Shown here: positions 8,901 to 16,758 of the stretch, piece by piece
Position numbering within the stretch: position 1 is the stretch's first letter
Layout of the letters: each line of letters starts with the position of its first letter
Assembly (NCBI GenBank): GCA_002450155.1
Contig: DJYO01000015.1
Span: 1 to 42,749 of the forward strand
Source: Mageeibacillus sp. UBA6976
GTDB taxonomy: Bacteria; Bacillota; Clostridia; Saccharofermentanales; Saccharofermentanaceae
Direction of reading: 5' to 3'
Length of the DNA stretch: 42,749 bases
The notes under the pieces: generated by a model
Databases searched by the model: none
Seen by the model: only the letters and a program-made list of their open reading frames with translations
What the model was told of the DNA's origin: nothing
Translations under genes and position numbers: made by a program

Positions 8901-9086
8901 CTTGTAAGTACCGCTGGTCTTACCGTATAGAGCAAAGCAGACAGCATCGAAGATCGTAGTCTTACCTGCTCCCGTATCACCTGTTATGAGGAAGAATCCC
9001 TGATTATCAAACTTCTCAAAATCTATCGCAGGCATTAGACCGGGATATGGTCCGAATGCGCTGATTATCAGTTTAGTCGGCTTCAT
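5904..9086 (-). CDS. sbcC: Exonuclease SbcC (Rad50-like ATPase)
   Basis: A 1060-residue SMC-type ATPase. Walker A is GDTGAGKT (36-43). Very long coiled coils flank a zinc hook CPVC at about 533-536. The signature ISGGESFKAALSL (about 960) and Walker B MFIDEGFGTLD (about 990) close the head. SbcC and SbcD form a complex that cleaves DNA hairpins, long palindromes and protein-blocked ends. The length matches the family. It overlaps the end of sbcD by 14 bases, the usual sbcDC order, so the two are co-translated. Many long antisense reading frames run through the coiled coil and are artefacts. Confidence 0.97.
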   Translation of the reverse strand: MKPTKLIISAFGPYPGLMPAIDFEKFDNQGFFLITGDTGAGKTTIFDAVCFALYGKTSGTYKDEDYLRCETADPGTESFVDLYFTHQGKNYRIYRKPYYTREKLRGSGITESVEKAVFYEEGGRSIEKLTDVNKKIHELLGLDLDQFRQVAVLAQGEFLKLLNTKTKDRTDILRTIFKTEGYSRMTDKLRERTNNCKQTVHDMELGILQSFGDIAMDPGDEHYEQLITLQQKARDSKSVWDIDELIAIADKAVESDKARSDSVTEELAKAEAELSKNKDLFSKGEDNNKVINRVKELEDARQKLDSKKQQMAEAEALLVRQKAASREAGPVYKAYTGKKEELSVAQKQHAEKEAYNEKAAREAAKAAESISLAQKRKPELESLNKLIDKLASDESKYSLKEENTSRLEKLNLSLAELSKEEQSILKTEEELVKRIESAEKVISDLKDRPVELQKAISEGKEIADLEASIDTVLYTMAEERDKRRAKLEEDQNAYIEAKRSYDEAHAEYLASESIYESNKAGILASKLEEGKACPVCGSTSHPRLACLTEDSITDEELKAIKDRETEFRNRKDDANARATSSNALFTEYEEQMRNAAFDALTECVSDVSPEGKTIDELLELLAGQKAVISDKKKENTEHQIMLGKECDLLNKTREELDTDKGAKSIEIKERREAISEQKRNNELAIKEAVTILDSLKDLEFEDWDKAKDELEAKKKAADEISKAIESATQAKAEADLDALEAKTRLDESAARVAAVSKEFNVSKAELDKKLAELGFSSEEELKPFIVKEEEIESAESELESYRQEVATNKTQLAQAIDDAKGKTLVDLVELKALCDSQEALVGEIRKNLSEITGRLNVNTAKRDSIVSGKKEYIAASDEYKSCERVYKLSNGMTGNGKITFEQYVQAAGFDGVIDAANKRLKKMSDQRYEIIRKETVSKKENTFLDLEVMDYDTGHRRPVGNISGGESFKAALSLALGLSDAIMSSKGGIQIDCMFIDEGFGTLDNSSIESAIETLDMLSVGNKLVGVISHREEVKSRVPSNRQIRVSKTTDGITINCDVE

Positions 9087-10233
9087 CTATAACACCTGCC
9101 TCTCTTGCGGCCTGCCTTAGTATTTCCATCTCCTTGGCAGGCACCTCATCTTCCCCGTACATCAGCTTATAGAAACCCTCGATAAGCTCAGTAAAAGTCT
9201 TGCCCTGAGCAATATCAGATATGTCGACGTGTTCCACATCACGGATCCTGGAGTTATCGTAGGTAAGCTTGATCGTATTAGGATATACCTGCCTCAGGAT
9301 GCCTATGGCATTTACGATGGGATCCTCGTCAGTAAGGATGGCATAGATATAGTCATCGGTGTCATGGATCCGGGCTTTATCCAGGATCTCCTTAAGTTTT
9401 CCCCTCTCAGGTCTTACTTCGCGTTTGGGCTTAAGGTCGATCAAGTCATATCTGATATCACCCTTACCGCCTATGGTTATCAGCGGGAAAGACTTCTTAT
9501 CCGATACTTCCCTATAGGAATACTTGAGAGGCGAGCCGGCATATCTGCAAAGCTCTCTTCCAACATGCTGAGGTGAATGGATATGTCCTAATGCAACATA
9601 GTCGAACTTATCAAAGCAGTCATAGCCGACCTTCTCAACATCTCCTACCCTGAGGGTGCCCATACTCTCAGATCCACCCATTACCGGGTCTGAATCCTTA
9701 CCCGCAACAAACTGGTGTGCAATGATTATATTGCAGCGACTCTCATCGATATCTGTCTTATCTATGGCAACCCTTACCGCATCTGAATAAGATCCTATAT
9801 TCTCATCCGGATAGTAATGCCTTACATGAGACATCTTGATAAAAGGCATCATATAGATGTCAGCCTCAACTCCATCTGCCTTGAAGGTATGGTGCGGTAT
9901 CTTGCCTTCGTAGATGGAAGATATATATATCCCCTGCTTCTCAAATGTCCAGCTGCCGTAATTAAGTCTGTCATCAGAATCGTGATTGCCACTGATCATA
10001 AATGTCGCGACATTACGCTCTGAAAGAGAGCTCAAGAACCAGTCAAGAAGATTCATCGCTGCCTCACTCGGCATCTTGGTGTCATACACATCGCCTGCGA
10101 TGAGCACTCCGTCAACCTGTTCCCTGTCTATTACATCTAATATCCGGTTCAGGATATATCTCTGATCGTCTATCAGATCAAATTCTTCAAGCTTCTTGCC
10201 GAGATGAAGATCACCTAAATGAATAAGCTTCAT
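9073..10233 (-). CDS. sbcD: Exonuclease SbcD (Mre11-like nuclease)
   Basis: A 386-residue metallophosphoesterase of the SbcD family. Metal-binding motifs are GDLHLG (7-12), GDVYD (47-51), GNHD (82-85), AHQF (172-175) and GHIHS (216-220). The C-terminal third is the capping domain typical of SbcD. It supplies the Mn-dependent nuclease of the SbcCD complex. It is the first gene of the sbcD-sbcC unit. The start is ATG at 10233 with a GAGGTT-type SD. Confidence 0.97.
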   Translation of the reverse strand: MKLIHLGDLHLGKKLEEFDLIDDQRYILNRILDVIDREQVDGVLIAGDVYDTKMPSEAAMNLLDWFLSSLSERNVATFMISGNHDSDDRLNYGSWTFEKQGIYISSIYEGKIPHHTFKADGVEADIYMMPFIKMSHVRHYYPDENIGSYSDAVRVAIDKTDIDESRCNIIIAHQFVAGKDSDPVMGGSESMGTLRVGDVEKVGYDCFDKFDYVALGHIHSPQHVGRELCRYAGSPLKYSYREVSDKKSFPLITIGGKGDIRYDLIDLKPKREVRPERGKLKEILDKARIHDTDDYIYAILTDEDPIVNAIGILRQVYPNTIKLTYDNSRIRDVEHVDISDIAQGKTFTELIEGFYKLMYGEDEVPAKEMEILRQAAREAGVIDEAD

Positions 10234-10347
10234 ATATCAACCTCTCATTTCTGTTATTCACTTACAGACAATACCTATCATCTAACAAAGACAAAATCAA
10301 CACTATAGCCCCTGCCGGGAGGTATAGCGGCAAGGATAAATCTGTAT

Positions 10348-10719
10348 TTATACTTTTATATCCTTATCCAGGTATCTCGTGATCTCATCTCTCATCTTAT
10401 ACATCTCCTGAACTGTGTTCTCCAGGAAATAGTAGTGAAAGACATAGGCAACGGTCAGGATAAAGAATATGAGGACAAGAACGCCGTTTACCGGGAGGAA
10501 AGAGGGATCAAGCGTAAAGAGGCAATACAGCTCGATAATGAGGAACAGCGCGAAGAAGAATGTAACTATGAGATGGATAAGTCTCTCATGCTGGAAGAAT
10601 GCTATCTTCTTCTCAAATTCATTAAGGACCTTGCGGATCTTATCTTCGGAAGATGCATTCATCTCTTCGTCGATAAATCTCCTAATGTATTCTTTGGTCT
10701 CAAGCATGTACTTCTTCAT
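10348..10719 (-). CDS. Small membrane protein of unknown function
   Basis: A 123-residue protein I do not recognise. Residues about 1-45 are charged and helical (likely coiled coil), two membrane segments follow (about 50-95, including HLIVTFFFALFLIIELYCLF), and the tail is charged. The start is placed at the ATG at 10719: AGGAG lies nine bases upstream and ATGA overlaps the stop of the radical SAM gene by four bases, which signals translational coupling. A longer frame starting at 10773 would overlap that gene by 58 bases and is rejected. It is the last gene of the dinB operon. Confidence 0.75.
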   Translation of the reverse strand: MKKYMLETKEYIRRFIDEEMNASSEDKIRKVLNEFEKKIAFFQHERLIHLIVTFFFALFLIIELYCLFTLDPSFLPVNGVLVLIFFILTVAYVFHYYFLENTVQEMYKMRDEITRYLDKDIKV

Positions 10720-11585
10720 AGACCGAATCTCCTGTTCATGTAGTTTAAGACTTTTCTCTTGTTGCGTGTCCAATCGGGAGCGATAAGTATCTTCTTGGGT
10801 CCGTCCCCCGTAAGCCTGTGGATAACCATATTATCGGGCAGCAGGGATATCAAGTCAAAGACGATGTCAAAGTATTCCTCCATGCCAAGGACTTTAAGCT
10901 CCCCTGCCCTGTACATATCAGCAAGGATGGTCCCCTCAAGAACATAAAGGCATGTGAATTTTATCCCGGAAGAACCTGATGATGCAACAAACCTGACAGT
11001 ATTCTCCATATCCAGATGAGTCTCTTCAGGAAGTCCCACTATCACGTGAGTTATGACGTTTGCTCCTATGCTCTTTAGTTTTTGTACCGCTTCGGGATAG
11101 ATCTCTGACTTATAGCCCCGGTTTATCAGCATGGCGGTCTTATCAGAAGACGTCTGCAGTCCCAGCTCTACAAACAAAGGTATCTTATCTGCGGCAGCCC
11201 TGAGGACTTCAAGGATCTCATCAGGAAGGCAGTCAGGTCTTGTTGCAACAGATACCGCTTCTATCTTAGGATGTGCTGATGCTTCTTCTATCGATTTCCT
11301 GAGATACTCCGGGGTGCAGTAGGTATTGGTATAGCTTTGGAAATATGCGATGTAGCCTGCATCGGGGCCGGCTTTCCCTTTTACTCTCTCTATCGCTTCA
11401 TCTATCTGGGCGGTTATGTCCATTCCCCGGGATGCAAACTCACCGGAGCCTTCGTTCGAACAGAAGATACAGCCTCCCGTCCCTTTGCTCCCGTCTCTGT
11501 TGGGACAGGTAACATCAAGGGTTATGGACGCCTTATACATCTTATGTCCGAAAGTATCCTTATAGAATTGGTTTGCGGTATACAT
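10716..11585 (-). CDS. TIGR01212-family radical SAM protein (YhcC-like)
   Basis: A 289-residue radical SAM protein. The cluster-binding cysteines are Cys27, Cys39 and Cys42 (C-x11-C-x2-C), the wider spacing seen in the YhcC/TIGR01212 group rather than the canonical CxxxCxxC. The start MYTANQFYKDTFGHKMYKAS and the pattern TCPNRDGSKGTGGCIFCSNEG are characteristic of that group. The reaction is not established for the family. It starts one base after the dinB stop and overlaps the next small gene by four bases, so all three are probably one transcript. Confidence 0.9.
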   Translation of the reverse strand: MYTANQFYKDTFGHKMYKASITLDVTCPNRDGSKGTGGCIFCSNEGSGEFASRGMDITAQIDEAIERVKGKAGPDAGYIAYFQSYTNTYCTPEYLRKSIEEASAHPKIEAVSVATRPDCLPDEILEVLRAAADKIPLFVELGLQTSSDKTAMLINRGYKSEIYPEAVQKLKSIGANVITHVIVGLPEETHLDMENTVRFVASSGSSGIKFTCLYVLEGTILADMYRAGELKVLGMEEYFDIVFDLISLLPDNMVIHRLTGDGPKKILIAPDWTRNKRKVLNYMNRRFGL

Positions 11586-11586
11586 C

Positions 11587-12822
11587 CTATATATCCTTAT
11601 TCTCCGGGCGGAAGGGATCTTTTGCAGTTTTCGGGCTGTCTTCTCTTATGGATTCCTTGACAGTCTTAACAGCTCCGGGACCATAGCGGGTGTTTAGCTG
11701 ATCTATTACCTTGCTCAGTTTTGCATCCTTATCTCTTTGCTCGTTATCGGTAAACATAGAGATCTGCACCTTGCTTGATGCAGGGATGACCTTGGCGCAC
11801 CTTACTCCCACACTTCTTATGCCTTTGCTCCAATCGTAGGATTCGTTAAAGAGCTCCATTGCAGTCTTATATATTACCTTCGAACTGTCAGTCGGCTCGT
11901 AGAGCACTCTCTGGTGTTCGTATATCTTAAGCTCCCGATCCCTTACGGTGATCTGGATCACGGAACCTATGAGTCCGTGTTTCCTGAGTCTTGAAGCAAC
12001 GCTTCCTGATAGCTTCAGCATAGTGGCCTCGACCTCTGATACCGATGTCATGTCTTCCGGAGTGGTGGTGGAATTGCCCACGGATTTTATCTCCCTGGCT
12101 GCGCCTGCAATAGAAACGGGAGAATCATCAAGACCGTTTGCATAATCCCAGAGAAGCGCACCCTGCTTACCCAGGTATCTTACGAGATAGTCTCTGTCAC
12201 ATCCTGCAAGCTCACCTATCGTGTTTATGTTTATCTTAGCAAGTTTTGCAGTTGTCTTCCTGCCGACAAAGAGCAGGTCGGATGCAGGAAGAGGCCATAC
12301 CAGATCCTGCCAGCCGTCTTCGGGGAAGACCGTGGTAGCATCCGGCTTCTTATAGTCGCTCCCAAGCTTAGCAAAGATCTTGTTAAAGCTTATCCCAACA
12401 GAACAGGTCAGATTATATTCAGCCTTGACCCGCTCTCTTATGGCATCAGCCACCTCTTTAGCCTCATCGTACGAAGAGACTGAACCGGTCATGTCAAGCC
12501 AACATTCGTCAAGACCGAAGGGCTCTACCCTGTCAGTATATTCGTAGTACATCTCCCGCAGTTTTGCAGAATAGAATTCGTATTTCTCGTAGTGAGCAGG
12601 CAGGCATACAAGGTCCGGGCATTTTGCCCTGGCCTGCCAGATCGCTTCAGCTGTAGCAACACCATATTTCTTGGCAAACTCATTCTTGGCAAGGACTATT
12701 CCGTGCCTTGCCTCTTCATCTCCAACCACCGCCATGGGCACATTACGGCACTCGGGATGGAAGATCATCTCGACGGAAGCGAAATAGCAATTCTGGTCAA
12801 TGTGAAAGATTATTCGTCCCAT
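11587..12822 (-). CDS. dinB: DNA polymerase IV, Y family
   Basis: A 411-residue Y-family translesion polymerase. Catalytic acids are Asp9 (FHIDQNCYFASVE) and Asp105-Glu106 (PFGLDECWLD). The little-finger domain occupies about residues 245-365. Phe14 in CYFAS lies at the steric-gate region that excludes ribonucleotides. It copies across lesions with low fidelity. The tail is rich in Lys, Asp and Glu and ends without an obvious clamp-binding motif. It heads an operon with the radical SAM protein (1 base gap) and a small membrane protein, and is divergent from the response regulator gene. I saw no LexA-type box in the intergenic region. Confidence 0.95.
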   Translation of the reverse strand: MGRIIFHIDQNCYFASVEMIFHPECRNVPMAVVGDEEARHGIVLAKNEFAKKYGVATAEAIWQARAKCPDLVCLPAHYEKYEFYSAKLREMYYEYTDRVEPFGLDECWLDMTGSVSSYDEAKEVADAIRERVKAEYNLTCSVGISFNKIFAKLGSDYKKPDATTVFPEDGWQDLVWPLPASDLLFVGRKTTAKLAKININTIGELAGCDRDYLVRYLGKQGALLWDYANGLDDSPVSIAGAAREIKSVGNSTTTPEDMTSVSEVEATMLKLSGSVASRLRKHGLIGSVIQITVRDRELKIYEHQRVLYEPTDSSKVIYKTAMELFNESYDWSKGIRSVGVRCAKVIPASSKVQISMFTDNEQRDKDAKLSKVIDQLNTRYGPGAVKTVKESIREDSPKTAKDPFRPENKDI

Positions 12823-12977
12823 ACTTAGATAATAACATTCATAATAAAGCCTTAAATATACCGAAATTTTACTTTATCTTGTTAGAAATATAATCTATAA
12901 TATGAATGTAAAAATCAAAAATCAATTAATATATAAATTGAGTTATTTGATAATGTAAACAGCACTATATTATATTT

Positions 12978-12982
12978 GGAGG
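12978..12982 (+). promoter_or_regulatory. Ribosome binding site fixing the response regulator start
   Basis: GGAGG with eight bases to the ATG at 12991. This fixes the start at MAKNKILL and rejects an in-frame ATG at 12976 that lies at the SD itself. Confidence 0.8.
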
Positions 12983-12990
12983 TATTTATA

Positions 12991-13701
12991 ATGGCTAAGA
13001 ACAAAATCTTGCTTGTTGATGACGACATCGACATCTTAACACTTAACCACGACTTTCTTGTCGGCGAAGGCTACGATGTAATCACTGCTACTAATTGCGC
13101 CGAGGCGATCGAGAAGGTCAAGACACACAAGTTCGCCTGTCTTGTTCTCGACGTAATGCTCCCAGACGGAAGTGCATTCGACCTCACACCTAAGATAAAG
13201 CAATATACTGACTCCCCTATCATCTTCCTTACGGCGAAGGATCAGCAGGAGGATGTGATCACGGGTCTCAGCGTAGGCGCTGATGACTATATCACAAAGC
13301 CCTACTCTCTCCCTGAGCTCTCCCTGAGGATCAATGTACATATCAAACGTAATATGAAGAGCGAGGGCTTCCTTATCGAATACACTCCTCTTACTATCAA
13401 TATCAAGACAAGAGAAGTTACGCTCAAGGGCAAGCCTCTGCACCTTACAAACCGTGAGTTCGATATCCTCTGCCTCCTTGCAGAGACACCGAATGTAATA
13501 GTTCCCTTCACAAGGATCTATTCACACATTTGGGGTGACGACGCACCTTGCGACAACCACCTTGTAATGGTAAACATCTCCTATCTCCGTAAGAAGATGG
13601 AGAAGATCGCACCTGAGATCACATTCATCAAGACAGAGTGGGGCATCGGCTACTCTTTTGCTTATCCCCCCGTTAAGAACAGCGTAACTTCACAGTATTA
13701 A
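12991..13701 (+). CDS. OmpR-family response regulator
   Basis: A 236-residue two-domain response regulator. The receiver (about 1-120) has the acidic pocket Asp10-Asp12, phospho-acceptor Asp54 (VLDVMLPDG), Thr81 (FLTAK) and Lys103 (ITKP). The winged-helix DNA-binding domain occupies about 130-230, with TNREFDILCLL and the recognition-helix region HLVMVNISYLRKKM. It is two bases upstream of the histidine kinase gene and surely its partner. The intergenic region upstream (12823-12990) is strongly AT-rich and should carry promoters for this operon and for dinB, though no single -35/-10 pair stands out. Confidence 0.94.
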   Translation: MAKNKILLVDDDIDILTLNHDFLVGEGYDVITATNCAEAIEKVKTHKFACLVLDVMLPDGSAFDLTPKIKQYTDSPIIFLTAKDQQEDVITGLSVGADDYITKPYSLPELSLRINVHIKRNMKSEGFLIEYTPLTINIKTREVTLKGKPLHLTNREFDILCLLAETPNVIVPFTRIYSHIWGDDAPCDNHLVMVNISYLRKKMEKIAPEITFIKTEWGIGYSFAYPPVKNSVTSQY

Positions 13702-13703
13702 AG

Positions 13704-15902
13704 ATGAACAGAACAAAACGCAGCGGCCTTAAGAGAGATCCGATGAAACAATCGCCCGGCAATCTCACTATTTTTGCAATAGCCGCTGCTGTTTTGTTTA
13801 TCTTTATGATCGTAATTGAGATCTTCAACTACGATGACAGGCCTACCCCTCCCTATAACGAGGCAACCGGCAATTACTATCTCGGCAACGAATTTACTAC
13901 CTCATCAGACTCGATCAGCCTGAACGTTGACAGTAACTGGACTTTTGTACCAAATGTTACCCCTAACGACGTGGCATCAGGTCTTTTTAGAGATGACTCA
14001 TGGCGCGATACCATGGCATATGCAGAAGGTGTCGCCATATACAACAGCTTTGGCGGATGGAATGATTACGACAGGAGTGCCACCTGGTATAACAGATCGG
14101 ATAATTTCACATATAACACCTATATGATCGATGATCTGGTCAAATTATCTGCCTGCTATCTTGTATCCTTCGACTGTGACAGGAATGTAAGATCCGTTAC
14201 AGTCTCATTCCAGAATATCAACGGCATAGCCAGGATATACTGTAACGGCAAATATGCCGGATCGATCGGCGACAGACCTGACAGTATCTACAACACTAAT
14301 GTCTATTCGGATTACGCCGACCTCATCCCTGAAAACGGCAGGATAGATCTTGCAATAGTCGTATCCTGCAACGACAAGATCCCTAATCCGGGCATCTTGT
14401 CCTCGCCTGTCATAAGCAGCCCCCATACCATGGACATAAGGATAGCTGCAAATGCAGGTCACTTCTCGATAATCGTATTCCTGTTTATATTAGCTTTCCT
14501 TATCGGTTCTTATATCATTCTGTCCAATACTGATATCAACAGGGCTTATGCCATCTTCTTTGCAAGCTTTTTTGCAATAACCCTGTACTACCTCTTTGAC
14601 AGCAGGACGATATCCGTTAACTCTCATATAAGAGCTGATGCCAAATTCACATTGCTGATAATCGCAACCCTTGCTACATACGCGATCAATTCATACATAT
14701 TCTGGCATTCTGCTTCAAACAAGAAATACAACATTCTTAAGTACGATCACCTGATCATAGGAAGCTTTGGATTAGCGCTCGTGGTGTTCTATTACATTGT
14801 TGATTCACTAGGCTATAAGACCATGCCTCTGTTTGCGGCACTGGTCTTCTGTCTCGTCTCACTATATATAGCAATCGTAAAAGACCTTGTCTTCTACCGC
14901 AAGGAGATGGCAGGCAATTCCATCATCGCTCTGTACTATTGTTACTTTTTATTCCTGATCATGATATCCATCCTGATAAACGGGATCAGGGGAAGCTTCC
15001 TTCCTACATACAGCATTATCCTGCCGGTAATAATCAGCATCTGTCTCATCCTATTTGCGATCAACATGAATATATCCCACAAGCGAATGACGAGGGATGC
15101 CACCGTTCTTAAACGTCAGGTGCGTGAGAAAACACTGTATATCTCCGAGATCAACCGCGATCTTGTAGCCTCCAACAAAAAGCTCAAGGAGGGCGAGGAG
15201 GCCCGTAAACACGTACTGTCCAACGTATCTCACGACTTAAGGACTCCTATTACCGCCATAAGAGGATATGCAGAGCTTATGCTCACTTCCGGGAACATGT
15301 CCAGAGAGCAGGAGGAATCCTATCTTACCAACATTATCAGACGTTCCGAGCAGATGGAGCGTATCGTATCAGACATCGTAGACCTCACCAGGATGGAAGC
15401 ATCGGATGCGGAATTCAATTTTACCGATGTTTCGATGTCTGAGATGTTAGACGAGCTCGTTACAATGTACGGCCTTGACCTAAGCGGCTCCCAGAAGCAC
15501 ATCTCCCTGGATCTGCCTGAAGACGACCTCCTGATCGTAAGAGCAGACCCTAAGAAATTCTCCAGAGTATTTGAGAACCTGATATCCAATGCGATACACT
15601 ACACTAACAACGAAGCAGAGATAATTGTAAAAGCCTGGAGGACAGGAGCAGAACTCCCTATCTCGGAGCAGAAGATACATATCTCCGTAAAGGATAACGG
15701 CATCGGCATCCCCCCCGATGACCTAAATAAGATCTTTGACAGGTTCTACAGAGCCAAAAACAGTGGCGTCAATATCAAAGGTACAGGCTTAGGCCTTGCC
15801 ATAGTAAAGCTCATATGCGACAGGCACAATGCAGTTATCAATGTAGAGAGCGCCATTGGATCCGGTACCACCTTTGAGATCATAATCGGAGCAACATACT
15901 AA
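13704..15902 (+). CDS. Sensor histidine kinase with extracytoplasmic and 7TM receptor domains
   Basis: A 732-residue kinase. After a first membrane segment (about 20-38) comes a roughly 200-residue extracytoplasmic, beta-rich domain resembling a carbohydrate-binding or 7TMR-DISMED2 fold. Seven membrane segments follow (about 252-460), then a short coiled coil, HisKA with His510 in NVSHDLRTP, and HATPase_c with boxes NLISNAIHYTN (N), DNGIGIP (G1), FDRFYRAK (F) and GTGLGLAIV (G2). The layout is that of 7TMR-DISM receptors, which are thought to sense extracellular ligands, often carbohydrates. Start choice is uncertain: the ATG at 13704 has no clear SD, while 13743 has AAGAGAGA upstream. The ligand is unknown. 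Confidence 0.93.
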   Translation: MNRTKRSGLKRDPMKQSPGNLTIFAIAAAVLFIFMIVIEIFNYDDRPTPPYNEATGNYYLGNEFTTSSDSISLNVDSNWTFVPNVTPNDVASGLFRDDSWRDTMAYAEGVAIYNSFGGWNDYDRSATWYNRSDNFTYNTYMIDDLVKLSACYLVSFDCDRNVRSVTVSFQNINGIARIYCNGKYAGSIGDRPDSIYNTNVYSDYADLIPENGRIDLAIVVSCNDKIPNPGILSSPVISSPHTMDIRIAANAGHFSIIVFLFILAFLIGSYIILSNTDINRAYAIFFASFFAITLYYLFDSRTISVNSHIRADAKFTLLIIATLATYAINSYIFWHSASNKKYNILKYDHLIIGSFGLALVVFYYIVDSLGYKTMPLFAALVFCLVSLYIAIVKDLVFYRKEMAGNSIIALYYCYFLFLIMISILINGIRGSFLPTYSIILPVIISICLILFAINMNISHKRMTRDATVLKRQVREKTLYISEINRDLVASNKKLKEGEEARKHVLSNVSHDLRTPITAIRGYAELMLTSGNMSREQEESYLTNIIRRSEQMERIVSDIVDLTRMEASDAEFNFTDVSMSEMLDELVTMYGLDLSGSQKHISLDLPEDDLLIVRADPKKFSRVFENLISNAIHYTNNEAEIIVKAWRTGAELPISEQKIHISVKDNGIGIPPDDLNKIFDRFYRAKNSGVNIKGTGLGLAIVKLICDRHNAVINVESAIGSGTTFEIIIGATY

Positions 15903-15926
15903 TGCTTGCCTGACTGATAGTTATTA

Positions 15927-15968
15927 AAATATAAAAATGGAGGCATCGCTGCCTCCATTTTTATATTT
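15927..15968. terminator. Bidirectional intrinsic terminator
   Basis: A perfect 19-base inverted repeat with a four-base loop (TCGC). GGAGGCA/TGCCTCC forms the core and runs of A and T flank it on both sides, so it can stop transcription from the histidine kinase operon (plus) and from the small redox protein gene (minus). Confidence 0.92.
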
Positions 15969-15986
15969 AAGTTTTATTCTCTGATA

Positions 15987-16190
15987 TCAGCCTAAGGTCT
16001 GAAGATAGTTATTAAGCTCTTCAACAAGTGAATCACAGTCAAGACCATGTACGATGCAAGCCTCTTCAACAGTCTCGCCTGAAGCAAGAGCGCATCCTAA
16101 ACAATGAAGTCCGGCAGACATAAGGATGGGTGCGATTCCTTCGTCCTGATATACAAGATCACCGATAATAGTATCTTTTGTAACGATCAT
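15987..16190 (-). CDS. DUF1858 / hybrid-cluster-associated redox disulfide protein
   Basis: A 67-residue protein matching the DUF1858 domain and the small redox-disulfide family TIGR03980. It begins with MIVTKDTIIGDLV and carries the pair CLGC (about residues 30-33). In such proteins the CxxC is thought to be redox active; no substrate is established here. GGAGG precedes the ATG by six bases. The gene is monocistronic, between the bidirectional terminator and the HU promoter region. The hybrid cluster protein often associated with this family is not in the window. Confidence 0.85.
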   Translation of the reverse strand: MIVTKDTIIGDLVYQDEGIAPILMSAGLHCLGCALASGETVEEACIVHGLDCDSLVEELNNYLQTLG

Positions 16191-16321
16191 ACTTAACCTC
16201 CAAATGTATATTATTCAATTAAACATCACAAGAATACACCAAGGTTTTATATTTGTCATTCCGCAAAAAATGAACTATCAAAATAATTTTGATATTTTTT
16301 GCATAAAAGGGTCTAAAAACC

Positions 16322-16350
16322 TTGACAATCATAGCTTTTAAGGCAATAAT
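16322..16350 (+). promoter_or_regulatory. HU gene promoter
   Basis: Consensus TTGACA (16322-16327), 17 bases, AATAAT (16345-16350). It lies about 45 bases upstream of the HU start. The near-ideal -35 fits a highly expressed gene. Confidence 0.75.
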
Positions 16351-16396
16351 AATGTTGCAAATTAAGCCGCTGGACGGCTAATAGGAGGCAAACTAT

Positions 16397-16696
16397 ATGA
16401 ATAAGACAGAACTTATTGAAGCAATCGCTGCTGGCGCTGGTCTTTCTAAGAAGGATTCTGAGGCTGCACTCAAGGCTACTCTCGACGCTATCGAGGGCGC
16501 ACTTGCTAAGGATGACAAGGTTGTTCTTGTTGGTTTCGGTACATTCAAGAACAAGAAGCTCGCAGCTCGTTCAGGCAGAAACCCTGCAACAGGTGAGACA
16601 ATCAAGATTGCTGCTTCTACAGTACCTTCATTCAAGGCTGGTAAGTCTTTCAAGGATCAGGTTAATAAGCCTGCAAAGAAGAGCAAGAAGAAGTAA
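16397..16696 (+). CDS. hup: HU family DNA-binding protein
   Basis: A 99-residue histone-like protein. It starts MNKTELIEAIA, has the arm region with RSGRNPATGETIKI (DNA minor-groove beta arm with the intercalating Pro) and ends in a lysine-rich tail AKKSKKK. HU dimers bend and coat the chromosome. AGGAGG sits eight bases upstream, and codon use is strongly biased to a few codons, as expected for an abundant protein. It is monocistronic, with a strong promoter upstream and a hairpin downstream. Confidence 0.97.
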   Translation: MNKTELIEAIAAGAGLSKKDSEAALKATLDAIEGALAKDDKVVLVGFGTFKNKKLAARSGRNPATGETIKIAASTVPSFKAGKSFKDQVNKPAKKSKKK

Positions 16697-16726
16697 TTCT
16701 TACTGTAGTTCGAATTCAATGTCTGC

Positions 16727-16750
16727 AGCCGGTTCCAATGGGAGCCGGCT
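16727..16750 (+). terminator. Terminator-like hairpin after HU
   Basis: A ten-base stem AGCCGGTTCC/GGAGCCGGCT (one G-U pair) with loop AATG, 30 bases past the HU stop. The following tract GTTGTCATTT is a poor U run. Confidence 0.6.
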
Positions 16751-16758
16751 GTTGTCAT

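Noticed and set aside
12823..12990. A LexA/SOS box in front of dinB
   Set aside because: No convincing GAAC-N4-GTTC-type palindrome is visible in the AT-rich intergenic DNA.
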